Assembly: GCA_900299145.1 (NCBI GenBank)
Contig: OMIN01000125.1
Coordinates: 1-43,036 of the forward strand
Direction: 5' to 3'
Length of the DNA stretch: 43,036 nucleotides
From: Betaproteobacteria bacterium
GTDB lineage: Bacteria; Pseudomonadota; Gammaproteobacteria; Burkholderiales; SG8-41
Made by a program: the position numbers and the translations under genes. The notes under the pieces were generated by a model. It worked only from the letters and a program-made list of their open reading frames with translations. It did no database searches and was not told where the DNA came from. Positions 7,998-15,475 of the stretch are shown one piece after another; position 1 is the stretch's first letter, and every line of letters starts with the position of its first letter.

Positions 7998-8990
7998 ATG
8001 CGGGTGATAAAGGGCAAACTCGAACAACGCATTGCACTGGTGCTCGCGCTAAGCGCGTCCGCCATGGCTCAGGCGCAGGGCGGCACAGGCGATTACCCCA
8101 CCAAGCCCGTGCGCTGGCTGGTGGGTTTTGCGCCGGGCGCTTCCAACGACATCATTGCGCGGCTGATCGCGGCACGGCTCACCGATGCCTTTGGCCAGCA
8201 AGTGCTAGTGGATAACCGGGGCGGCGCGGGCGGCGTAATCGCCGGAGAAATCGTCACCAAGTCCGCGCCCGACGGCCACACGCTACTGATGTCCACCACC
8301 GGCCCCAGCGTGACCGGGCCGCTGCTGGGTAAGCGCGTGCCGTATCGGGTTGAGGATTTCACGCAAGTCGTCACCATAGGCTACTCGCCGCTGATTATCG
8401 TGGCGCATCCGTCGTTTCCGCCGCGCAACCCGCGCGAGCTGGTGGATTACGCCCGCGCCAACCCCGGCAAAATTACCTGGGGCTCCAGTGGCGTCGGCGG
8501 CTCGCCGCATTTCGCGCTGCTGATATTTCAGGCGGCCACCGGCATTGATGTCACCCATGTGCCATACAAAGGCACCGCACCTGCGCTCACCGATATCGCG
8601 GCCGGGCACATTCAGGCGATGCATTCGTCGGTGATTTCCGCCGAGGCACATCTGGTTTCCAAGCGGCTGAAAATCATCGGCGTGGGCAGTCAAAAGCGGC
8701 TCGCCGGCCTTCCCGATGTACCGACGTTCACCGAAAGCGGCATCGTCAATGGCGACTCGCAGGTATGGTTTGGCGTAGCGCTGCCATTGGGTGCGCCACG
8801 CGCCATTGTGATGAAATTGAATGGCGCCGTGAACAAGGTGCTGCAAAGCCCCGAGGCGATCAAGCGCATGCAGGACCTCGGCCTCGAAGTGGTGGGCGGC
8901 ACACCGGAAGCCGCCGAAACGTTCGTGAAGCGCGAGGCGGCTGCGGTGCGGCAGTTGATCAAGCTGGGGAAAATTCGGCCGGAGCAGTGA
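7998..8990 (+). CDS. Bug-family periplasmic solute-binding protein
   Basis: A 330-residue TctC-like receptor. A Sec signal peptide covers about residues 1-27 (IALVLALSASAMAQAQ). Lobe 1 begins YPTKPVRWLVGFAPGASNDIIAR, with VDNRGGAGGVIAG and SAPDGHTLLM. The hinge and lobe 2 show SSGVGGSPHFA and THVPYKGTAPALTD, which line the ligand pocket in Bug structures. LVGFAPGAS replaces the commoner VPFPAGG, so the loop that grips the ligand carboxylate differs from its neighbours. It is divergent from the CoA-transferase gene and convergent with the esterase gene, so it is probably monocistronic. The start has only a weak Shine-Dalgarno. Confidence 0.9.
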   Translation: MRVIKGKLEQRIALVLALSASAMAQAQGGTGDYPTKPVRWLVGFAPGASNDIIARLIAARLTDAFGQQVLVDNRGGAGGVIAGEIVTKSAPDGHTLLMSTTGPSVTGPLLGKRVPYRVEDFTQVVTIGYSPLIIVAHPSFPPRNPRELVDYARANPGKITWGSSGVGGSPHFALLIFQAATGIDVTHVPYKGTAPALTDIAAGHIQAMHSSVISAEAHLVSKRLKIIGVGSQKRLAGLPDVPTFTESGIVNGDSQVWFGVALPLGAPRAIVMKLNGAVNKVLQSPEAIKRMQDLGLEVVGGTPEAAETFVKREAAAVRQLIKLGKIRPEQ

Positions 8991-9049
8991 TCAGAGGGCT
9001 CAGCCGGATCAGCGGCGTTGGTTACCCCCTTGGTACCCTCCTTAGCACC

Positions 9050-10093
9050 CTACTTCCCGGCGTTCTCCATTATCCACTTCTGAATCACGTCCGCCACCTG
9101 CAGGTTGTTCTTGTCCATCATCATCATATGACTGTTGCCGGCGATGCCCATTTCCGGCAGCAGCGCAAATGTGGCCTTGCCGCCGCCCTTGTTGATGAGA
9201 TTGACGGCTTGCTGGCAGCCATCCCGGCGCTTGTCGCCATTCACGCCCCACGCACCCTTGCTGTTGTCGCCCCACACCGACACCATCGGCACCTTGACGA
9301 AGGGGGTTTCAATGTCCTTTGGCGTCACGGTTTCGCAACCCCCTTCGACACTCACCAGCGCGCGCACGAGATTCGGGCGCAGGCGTACGACGTCAAGCCC
9401 GTACACACCGGATTGCGAATGCACCATGATCACCGCCGGGCCGATCTTATCGAGCAGTGCGGCCAAGGCTTCCACCGTATTGCGCCCCACACCGGCGAGC
9501 GTGACTTCCGTGTTGGGCACCAGTTGCGCGAGATACTGCTCCATCTGCGGAATCGGAAACTGCACGTTGGGAAACGTCTTCGGATATTCCGGCCCAAAGC
9601 GGAAATTGGCCCACGAACGTTCGATGGTGCCGAGAAACAGTGAAGGCATTTTCTCCGGCGGCGCGGCCTTGTCACCGACGGCGTTGACGGGCGTGGGATC
9701 AAATCCCGAGCGCCCGCGTCCGGCGTGATCAACCACGTAGACGGGGTGCCCCTTGCGCACAAAGTAAGTGGCCCAACCCTCACGCCCGTCGGGCGTCGTT
9801 TCGTAGGTCATGCCGGTGTGGCCGGAGCCATGCACCATCACCACCGGCACGCCTTTCCTGTCGGCGGGGATGCGGTAATGCACATACATCTGGTTGACGA
9901 TAATGCTGCCCGGCGGCTGGCGGCCAGTGACGAGCGACGCGCCCGGATGTTCGGATTGAATCTTGCGCCCATTGACGAAAAAGCTGCCTTCGTCGTCGAG
10001 CACGAGACGCCCGCCTAGGGTGGATGCGGCCATGGTGTTTCCTGTAATCAAGAGTGAAAGTAACGCGAGGCTGACAAGTGCAAGGCGCTTCAT
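9050..10093 (-). CDS. Secreted alpha/beta-hydrolase, esterase 713-like
   Basis: A 347-residue hydrolase with a Sec signal peptide (MKRLALVSLALLSLLITG, cleavage near TMAAS), so probably periplasmic. VVMVHGSGHTGMTYE is the oxyanion-hole strand-turn, VHSQSGVYG carries the nucleophile (S228) and AGNSHMMMMD the histidine (H322). The acid appears to be Glu in LVSVEGGCE (E250), as in the Ser-Glu-His triad of Alcaligenes esterase 713, in place of the usual Asp (family recall). A longer frame starts at 10120, but the ATG at 10093 has an AGGAGG Shine-Dalgarno 7 nt upstream and begins the signal peptide. It is divergent from the Bug gene at 10213. It may release a carboxylate for that receptor (inference). 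Confidence 0.85.
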   Translation of the reverse strand: MKRLALVSLALLSLLITGNTMAASTLGGRLVLDDEGSFFVNGRKIQSEHPGASLVTGRQPPGSIIVNQMYVHYRIPADRKGVPVVMVHGSGHTGMTYETTPDGREGWATYFVRKGHPVYVVDHAGRGRSGFDPTPVNAVGDKAAPPEKMPSLFLGTIERSWANFRFGPEYPKTFPNVQFPIPQMEQYLAQLVPNTEVTLAGVGRNTVEALAALLDKIGPAVIMVHSQSGVYGLDVVRLRPNLVRALVSVEGGCETVTPKDIETPFVKVPMVSVWGDNSKGAWGVNGDKRRDGCQQAVNLINKGGGKATFALLPEMGIAGNSHMMMMDKNNLQVADVIQKWIMENAGK

Positions 10094-10212
10094 GGTGTCC
10101 TCCTGGAACGGGCGGGGCATTGTGGCAGCGTGATGGCGGAAAGTCCATCAACCCCCGGCATGGGCCTATGCAATAATCGGTACATCAAAATCGGCAAATC
10201 AAGAATCAGCCC

Positions 10213-11205
10213 ATGAAATCAAGAAAGCTCGCAGTGGCGGTCATTGCATTCACAGCAAATAGCGGCGCATTGGCGGCGGCCGCAGCAGACCCGGCAAGCG
10301 TCAAAGGCTTTCCCACCAAGCCGGTGCGCATCATCGTCGGCTACGCAGCCGGCGGTGGCGTGGACATGGCCGCCAGGCTGGTCGGGCAAGGCATGGGGGA
10401 ACTGTGGGGCAGCACCGTGGTAATCGACAACCGGCCCGGCGCTGCCGGCGCCATTGGCACCGAGTTGACGGCGCGCGCGGCGCCCGATGGGTACACCATG
10501 ACCCTGTGCAACATCGGTACGCACGGCATTGGGCCGGCACGCACGCGCAAATTGCCCTACGATCCGATTAACGACTTTTCGTTTTTGTCGCGTATCGGCG
10601 GCAACCCGAACGTGCTGATGGCGCATCCGTCGTTTGGCGCGCGCACGTTGCAGGAAATGGTGGCACTGGCAAAAGCCAATCCCGGAAAGTTCAGCTATGG
10701 CTCGTCGGGCGTGGGCGGCTCGCCGCATTTGTCGGTGGAGTTGCTGAAAATGATGACGGGCATCAATCTCATCCACGTGCCTTACAAGGGCGCTGCGCCC
10801 GCGCTGGCGGATGCCATCGGCGGGCAAATACCGCTGTCGGTGGGCAATCTGCCCGGCGGCCCATTGTCGGCTGTCAAGTCGGGCAAGGTCCGCGCACTGG
10901 CCGTGACGACGCTAAAGCGCAGCACCAAGGTTCCGGACGTGCCAACCATCGCGGAAAGCGGCGTGCCCGGATACGACGTGAATGGCTGGTATGGCTTGTG
11001 CGCGCCCACGCTGCCCAGGGCGCTGGAAGCGAAAATCAATGCCGATCTGGTAAAAGTGCTGGCTACGCCAGCGATGCGGCAACGACTCGATGATCAAGGT
11101 ATCGATGTGCAATCCTCGACGCCGGAAGAATTGAAAGCTCACGCACGCGCTGAGATAGCGAAGTGGACGAAAGTGGTGAAAGAAGCGAATTTGCCGCCGG
11201 AATGA
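10213..11205 (+). CDS. Bug-family periplasmic solute-binding protein
   Basis: A 330-residue TctC-like receptor. The signal peptide spans about residues 1-25 (MKSRKLAVAVIAFTANSGAL). FPTKPVRIIVGYAAGGGVDMAARL and DNRPGAAGAIGTE form lobe 1, with AAPDGYTMTLC. SSGVGGSPHLSVELLKMMTG and IHVPYKGAAPALADAIGGQ lie in lobe 2. The C-terminus is KWTKVVKEANLPPE, a family-typical ending. It is divergent from the secreted esterase with 119 bp between the starts, so the two may share a control region. A dispersed-motif copy starts shortly after its stop. Confidence 0.92.
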   Translation: MKSRKLAVAVIAFTANSGALAAAAADPASVKGFPTKPVRIIVGYAAGGGVDMAARLVGQGMGELWGSTVVIDNRPGAAGAIGTELTARAAPDGYTMTLCNIGTHGIGPARTRKLPYDPINDFSFLSRIGGNPNVLMAHPSFGARTLQEMVALAKANPGKFSYGSSGVGGSPHLSVELLKMMTGINLIHVPYKGAAPALADAIGGQIPLSVGNLPGGPLSAVKSGKVRALAVTTLKRSTKVPDVPTIAESGVPGYDVNGWYGLCAPTLPRALEAKINADLVKVLATPAMRQRLDDQGIDVQSSTPEELKAHARAEIAKWTKVVKEANLPPE

Positions 11206-11221
11206 GTCTCCATAAAAAATT

Positions 11222-11240
11222 AAATAAAAACAAATACTTA
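11222..11240 (+). repeat. Dispersed AT-rich motif, copy 4 (exact core, C variant)
   Basis: Core AAACAAATACTTA at 11228-11240 in AAATAAAAACAAATACTTA, followed by TGATAT. It begins about 17 bp after the Bug stop codon and about 205 bp before the next gene, so it is a 3'-side copy and not a leader. Confidence 0.8.
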
Positions 11241-11325
11241 TGATATTCCCCTGAAGGCTCTGCCATGGGCTCGATGATCTTGGTGACACCGAAGGCGCTG
11301 ACATCAGTACGGATTAACTCCACCC

Positions 11326-11388
11326 CGTCATTCCGGCGAAAACTGGAATTCAGGGCATGCCCGCGCGTAGCGAAAATCAGATTCCAGT
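11326..11388. repeat. Second copy of CGTCATTCCxGCGAA-type dispersed element (degenerate)
   Basis: CGTCATTCCGGCGAAAACTGG at 11326-11346 matches the left unit of the 6280-6391 element. A centre containing GCGCGTAGCG (also near 6321 as GCGCGTAGCA) and a degenerate right end (AGATTCCAGTAACGAG, from about 11379) follow. The two units no longer pair well. Confidence 0.5.
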
Positions 11389-11445
11389 AACGAGTAACCA
11401 CCCAGCTTCCGGCCTGCGCCGCCATAACCGATGAGTAACGCCTGA

Positions 11446-12198
11446 GTGTCCGCCCTTTCTCCGCTCGAGTTGGCCTGGTGTGTTTTGGTGCTGCTGCTTG
11501 CCTACGGCCTGCGTGGCAGCACGGGGTTTGGCGGGTCGGTCGGGATGCCGCTGCTGGCGCTGGTAGTGCCGATCAAAATTCTCGTGCCGGCTTGGACATT
11601 GCTGGGGCTGGTGTCATCGCTCGCGATACTCGGCAAGGATAGACAGCACGTCGAAGTGAAAAAGTTTCTCGTGTTTATTCCCTGGTGCGCGCTTGGCGTA
11701 GCGGTGGGTTTGTATTTCTTTGCGACGCTCGATTCACGCACGCTGCTACGCGCGCTTGGCGTGATGGTGCTGGGCTACGCGGCGTATTTTTTCTGGACGA
11801 CCTTGCGGCCTTCCGTCGAATCACAGCCGCCCCGGCCGTCACCGCGTTTTTTGAGTCCGCTCGCGGCATGGCTCGCGGGCGTGGTCGGCGCCCTGTTCGG
11901 TGCAATGGCCACCGTGTTTTTTGCGATGTATCTGGATGTGAAAACCATGCCGAAAGCGGCGTTTCGCGCCACGGTGTCGGCCATGCTGCTGGCACTGTGC
12001 GTGGGGCGCGGGATTGGTTACTGGACGGTGGGCGAATTCACGCGCGAAGTATGGATTGCGTTTGCAATGGCGTTTCCCGTGATGATGTTCGGCATATGGG
12101 TGGGGGACCGCATCCACGTCAAATTATCGGAGCTCGCTTTCAAGCGGCTGATTTGCGCAGTGTTATTTGTGTGCAGCGTGCCGCTGCTGCTGCGGTAG
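11446..12198 (+). CDS. TauE/SafE-family (DUF81) membrane permease
   Basis: A 250-residue polytopic inner-membrane protein of the sulfite exporter TauE/SafE family, which moves sulfonates, sulfite or organic anions. It has about eight hydrophobic segments. The first repeat begins AYGLRGSTGFGGSVGMPLLALV and the second AWLAGVVGALFGAMATVFFAMYL, the two-fold signature of the family. The GTG at 11446 is the first in-frame start; an ATG at 11431 runs into a stop after four codons. There is no strong Shine-Dalgarno. It precedes a Bug gene by 51 bp and may head the operon that runs to 19084. The substrate is not deducible. Confidence 0.8.
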   Translation: MSALSPLELAWCVLVLLLAYGLRGSTGFGGSVGMPLLALVVPIKILVPAWTLLGLVSSLAILGKDRQHVEVKKFLVFIPWCALGVAVGLYFFATLDSRTLLRALGVMVLGYAAYFFWTTLRPSVESQPPRPSPRFLSPLAAWLAGVVGALFGAMATVFFAMYLDVKTMPKAAFRATVSAMLLALCVGRGIGYWTVGEFTREVWIAFAMAFPVMMFGIWVGDRIHVKLSELAFKRLICAVLFVCSVPLLLR

Positions 12199-12237
12199 CG
12201 CCGCCAGCCCTGGTATAAAATGAAACGCGCGTTGAAC

Positions 12238-12245
12238 GGGAGGAG
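12238..12245 (+). promoter_or_regulatory. Strong ribosome-binding site deciding the 12250 start
   Basis: GGGAGGAG lies four bases before the GTG at 12250 (six from GGAGG). The ATG at 12220 in the same frame has no Shine-Dalgarno. This favours the GTG start for the following Bug gene. Confidence 0.6.
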
Positions 12246-12249
12246 TGGC

Positions 12250-13227
12250 GTGCGACAGTTTTGCTGGATGTGGATGTTGCTGAATGTGTTGTGCGTTCCT
12301 GCGGTTCGTGCGCAGACGACGGATGGGGCTTACCCTTCGCGCCCGATTCGCATGATCGCGCCTTTTACCGCTGGCAGCACGGTCGATGTCATGGCACGCG
12401 TTACGCAGGAGCAACTGGCCAGCCGTCTCGGACAGAATCTGGTAATCGATAACCGGCCCGGGGCCAATGGCATCATAGCCACTGAGATGGTGGCGAAATC
12501 GCGTCCGGATGGTTACACCATGCTGATTTCCACCGGGTCATTCACCGGCAATGTGATTGCCACCAAGAAATTGCCTTACGACACGGTACGCGACTTCGCG
12601 CAGATTACACAGATCGCGCGTTCGTATGGCTTGTTGCTGGTGGTACATCCCGGTGTGGCAGCAAACTCAATCAAGGAGCTTGTGGCTTTTGCCAAAGCCA
12701 ATCCGCGCAAGATGAGTTATGCCTCCAGCGGTGTGGGCAACATGACGCATCTGGTCGGCGAATTGCTGAACGTGCTGGGCGGCGTGGAAATCAATCATGT
12801 GCCGTACAAGGGTAGCGCGCCGGCTTTGACCGATGTGATGGGGCGACAGTTCGACATGACATTTATTTCCACGGTGTCGGTGATGCCCTTCATCAAGGCG
12901 GGCCGCGTAAGAGCGCTGGCGCTGACCGGCGGCGATCGAACGCCGGTGATGCCGCAGGTGCCGACTTTCAAGGAAATCGGTTATCCCGATTTTGAAATGA
13001 CCGGCTGGTACGGTTTGTGGTTTCCCGCAAAAACGCCCGAGGCAATCGTCAATCGCGTGCAATCGGAAATCAAACGGGCAACGGCTTCGCCTGAAATGAA
13101 AGCGAAGCTGGACGAACTGGGTTTGATCGCGGTAGCGTCTACCCCCGCAGAGTTCGCGAAATTTCTGCGTGAGGATCTGGCACTGCAACAGCGGATCGCG
13201 AAAAAGGCCGGTATCGAGCCCCAATAA
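12250..13227 (+). CDS. Bug-family periplasmic solute-binding protein
   Basis: A 325-residue TctC-like receptor starting at GTG 12250. The signal peptide is MRQFCWMWMLLNVLCVPAV with cleavage near RAQ. The alternative ATG at 12220 adds ten residues (MKRALNGRSG) but lacks a Shine-Dalgarno. YPSRPIRMIAPFTAGSTVDVMAR and VIDNRPGANGIIATEM form lobe 1. ASSGVGNMTHLVGELL and NHVPYKGSAPALTDVMG lie in lobe 2. APFTAGSTVD, shared in part with the 17143 gene (APFTAGGSVD), differs from the PFPAGG form. The following hydrolase gene is 37 bp away, so the two are likely co-transcribed. Confidence 0.9.
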   Translation: MRQFCWMWMLLNVLCVPAVRAQTTDGAYPSRPIRMIAPFTAGSTVDVMARVTQEQLASRLGQNLVIDNRPGANGIIATEMVAKSRPDGYTMLISTGSFTGNVIATKKLPYDTVRDFAQITQIARSYGLLLVVHPGVAANSIKELVAFAKANPRKMSYASSGVGNMTHLVGELLNVLGGVEINHVPYKGSAPALTDVMGRQFDMTFISTVSVMPFIKAGRVRALALTGGDRTPVMPQVPTFKEIGYPDFEMTGWYGLWFPAKTPEAIVNRVQSEIKRATASPEMKAKLDELGLIAVASTPAEFAKFLREDLALQQRIAKKAGIEPQ

Positions 13228-13244
13228 AGACAACGATAAAGATT

Positions 13245-13262
13245 AATAAAAACAAGGAGTTA
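13245..13262 (+). repeat. Dispersed AT-rich motif, copy 5 (two mismatches; contains Shine-Dalgarno)
   Basis: AATAAAAACAAGGAGTTA ends 2 bp before the ATG at 13265. Compared with the G-variant core, AT has become GG, which makes an AAGGAG ribosome-binding site at 13254-13259 with good spacing. Everything else matches the longer consensus, including the AATAAAA prefix. Confidence 0.65.
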
Positions 13263-13264
13263 TC

Positions 13265-14446
13265 ATGTTCGAGTATTTTCCGAATAATTACACGTGGAGC
13301 CTCGCGGTGATGTCCGCGCTGAATCGCGGCGGACAGATGTCGGAGATCGACGAGGCGTGCCGGCCTTTGAAAGAAATTGCCGGGATCAAGGCGCTTGCCG
13401 GCGACCCGACGCAGCAGCGTGCATGGTTCGAAAGCTGGATGAAAGTTGCCGAGCGCGTGCAGCGGCTGGGCGAGGCGGACGAAGCCGCTGGACACCCGCT
13501 GTCGGCGGGCCGTAAATATTTGCGTGCGGGGCTTTACTACCTGCTCGCCGAGCGCATGCCCAGCCACAAGGATCCGCGCCGGCTGGATGCTTACAAACGC
13601 GGCATCGAACTTTACAAGCGCGGGTTGATCTGCCGCAAGGAGCCGGTGGAGTTTGTCGATGTGCCTTATACCGACAGCCGCGGCACGCACAAGCTGCCCG
13701 CGTTTTTCATGAAAGCGCCGGGCTCCGGCAAGGCACCGTGCGTGGTGCACTTTGACGGCCTCGATGTCACCAAGGAAATCATTTACGCGGCGGTGGGCGA
13801 TGAATTCCGCCGGCGCGGTGTGTCGCTGCTGATTGTCGATCATCCGGGCGTGGGTGCGGCGCTACGGCTGCTGCATTTACCCAGCGGACCGGATACCGAG
13901 AAGCCCGCAGGCGCAGCCATCGATTATCTCGAAACGCGTTCCGACGTAGACGCGAAGCGCATCGGCATCATGGCGCTGTCGCTGGGTGGCTACTACGCGC
14001 CGCGCGCGGCGGCCTTCGAGAAACGCTTTGCCTGCGCCGTGGCGTGGGGTGCGATTTACGACTACCACGCCTGCGTGAATGACCGTATCGGCGGGCGCGG
14101 CGAGCCGTCGGTGCCGGGCTATGCCGAGCATGTGAACTGGGTATTCGGCTGTGAAAAAATCGAGGACACCCTTAAAATTGTCAAGCAGATGACGCTGGAA
14201 GGCGTGGCGGAAAAAATCACCTGCCCGCTGCTGATTGTGCACGGCGAAAACGACCGCCAGGTGCCGTTGTGGCACGCGCAGAAAACCTACGACGCAGCGG
14301 TAAACAGCCCCGGCCGCGAGCTTAAAATCTGTTATCTTGCCGATGGCGGCGCGGAACATTGCGGCGCCGACAATGGCCCGCTGGTGGTGGATTACATGAC
14401 CGATTGGGTGGCGGAGAAGCTGGGCGGGCATGTGGATGGGGTTTGA
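13265..14446 (+). CDS. Alpha/beta-hydrolase with N-terminal helical cap (FrsA / DHPON hydrolase-like)
   Basis: A 393-residue cytoplasmic hydrolase. Residues 1-125 are a helical N-terminal domain, then FVDVPYTDSRGTHKLPAFF starts an alpha/beta-hydrolase core. The nucleophile is S239 in IMALSLGGYYAP, the acid D330 in VHGENDRQVP and the histidine H365 in GGAEHCGADN. This layout matches 2,6-dihydroxypseudooxynicotine hydrolase-type C-C bond hydrolases and FrsA-like esterases (family recall). It has a strong AAGGAG site derived from the dispersed motif. It lies between a Bug gene and a class II aldolase-like gene. C-C hydrolysis of a 1,3-diketone is an attractive but unproven role. Confidence 0.8.
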   Translation: MFEYFPNNYTWSLAVMSALNRGGQMSEIDEACRPLKEIAGIKALAGDPTQQRAWFESWMKVAERVQRLGEADEAAGHPLSAGRKYLRAGLYYLLAERMPSHKDPRRLDAYKRGIELYKRGLICRKEPVEFVDVPYTDSRGTHKLPAFFMKAPGSGKAPCVVHFDGLDVTKEIIYAAVGDEFRRRGVSLLIVDHPGVGAALRLLHLPSGPDTEKPAGAAIDYLETRSDVDAKRIGIMALSLGGYYAPRAAAFEKRFACAVAWGAIYDYHACVNDRIGGRGEPSVPGYAEHVNWVFGCEKIEDTLKIVKQMTLEGVAEKITCPLLIVHGENDRQVPLWHAQKTYDAAVNSPGRELKICYLADGGAEHCGADNGPLVVDYMTDWVAEKLGGHVDGV

Positions 14447-14561
14447 AGTTCAAGGACCTTTTTTGACGATGGATAAACACTGATGAACCCCGACAAAACT
14501 CAAATGCGGGCATTGATTTGCATTCATCTGTGGTTGAATTTTTTGTAATGAGGGCTTGCCA

Positions 14562-15329
14562 ATGAATCATCCACAAGCAGCATCCGTGCGCGAACGCGTG
14601 AGCGCCGGGGAATGGGAGGCACGCGTCAATCTCGCGGCGTGTTACCGATTTGCGGCATATTTCCGCATGACGGATCTGATATACACCCACATCTCGGCTC
14701 GCGTGCCGGGGCCGGAGCATCACTTTTTGCTGAATGCGTTTGGTTTGATGTGGGACGAGGTTACCGCATCAAATCTGGTGAAAATCACGCTGGATGGCGA
14801 TATCGTTGATGATCCAACGGGTTTGGGATTCAATCAGGCAGGCTTTGTGATTCACAGTGCGATCCACGCCGCGCGACCCGAGATCAACTGCGTCATGCAC
14901 ACCCACACGGCGGCGGGCATTGCCGTGTCGGCGCAGGAGCAGGGCTTGCTGCCAATCTCGCAGCACGCCATGCGCCTCACCGGCAATGTCGGTTACCACA
15001 AGTATGAAGGTGTGGCGCTAAACCTCGAGGAACGCGAGCGGCTGGTGGCGGATATCGGCAACAAGATGACGTTAATATTGCACAACCACGGCCTTCTGTC
15101 GTGCGGCAAGAGCGTGCGCGAGGCGCTGGACTATATGTACTATCTGGAGCGTGCCTGCCAGGCGCAGGTGGCGGCATTGGCGGGCGGCTGCAAGCTGATT
15201 ATTCCGTCGCAGGAAATTGCGGAAGGTGTTGCTCGCAGTTTTGAGCGGCCGGGCTATCAGGAGCGCAAGGGCGAGTGGAGGGCGTTGATACGCATGCTCG
15301 ACAAAACTGATCCTTCTTACAAGACCTGA
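14562..15329 (+). CDS. Class II aldolase/adducin family protein
   Basis: A 255-residue zinc-dependent aldolase-fold protein. FRMTDLIYTHISARVPG is the N-terminal family motif. CVMHTHTAAGIAVS supplies two zinc-ligand histidines (H113 and H115). LILHNHGLLSCGKSVREALDYMYYLERACQ is the C-terminal motif with the third histidine. A TTG at 14556 in frame is possible, but the ATG at 14562 has GAGGG about 8 nt upstream and is preferred. It sits between the C-C-hydrolase-like gene (115 bp upstream) and the CocE-type hydrolase. Members act as fuculose-phosphate-type aldolases, decarboxylases or epimerases; this one lies in the soluble adducin-like branch, where substrates are mostly unknown. Confidence 0.88.
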   Translation: MNHPQAASVRERVSAGEWEARVNLAACYRFAAYFRMTDLIYTHISARVPGPEHHFLLNAFGLMWDEVTASNLVKITLDGDIVDDPTGLGFNQAGFVIHSAIHAARPEINCVMHTHTAAGIAVSAQEQGLLPISQHAMRLTGNVGYHKYEGVALNLEERERLVADIGNKMTLILHNHGLLSCGKSVREALDYMYYLERACQAQVAALAGGCKLIIPSQEIAEGVARSFERPGYQERKGEWRALIRMLDKTDPSYKT

Positions 15330-15339
15330 CGAAAGTCTC

Positions 15340-15358
15340 TTCCCCTGCCTACGGGGAA
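15340..15358 (+). other. Short hairpin after the aldolase-like gene
   Basis: TTCCCC and GGGGAA pair around a 7-nt loop, followed by AA instead of a T-tract. It resembles a degenerate intergenic repeat more than an intrinsic terminator. It lies in the 146-bp gap before the CocE-type gene and could attenuate transcription. Confidence 0.3.
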
Positions 15359-15475
15359 AATTGGAGGGATGTTCGACTGTAGGCTCACTCCCCAGCCCGT
15401 CCCGGCATGTCGCGCGCAGGGGCGGGACTCTCAGAGCAACTTACCTAGCAAATTCTGTCAATCAGGGAACCCAAA

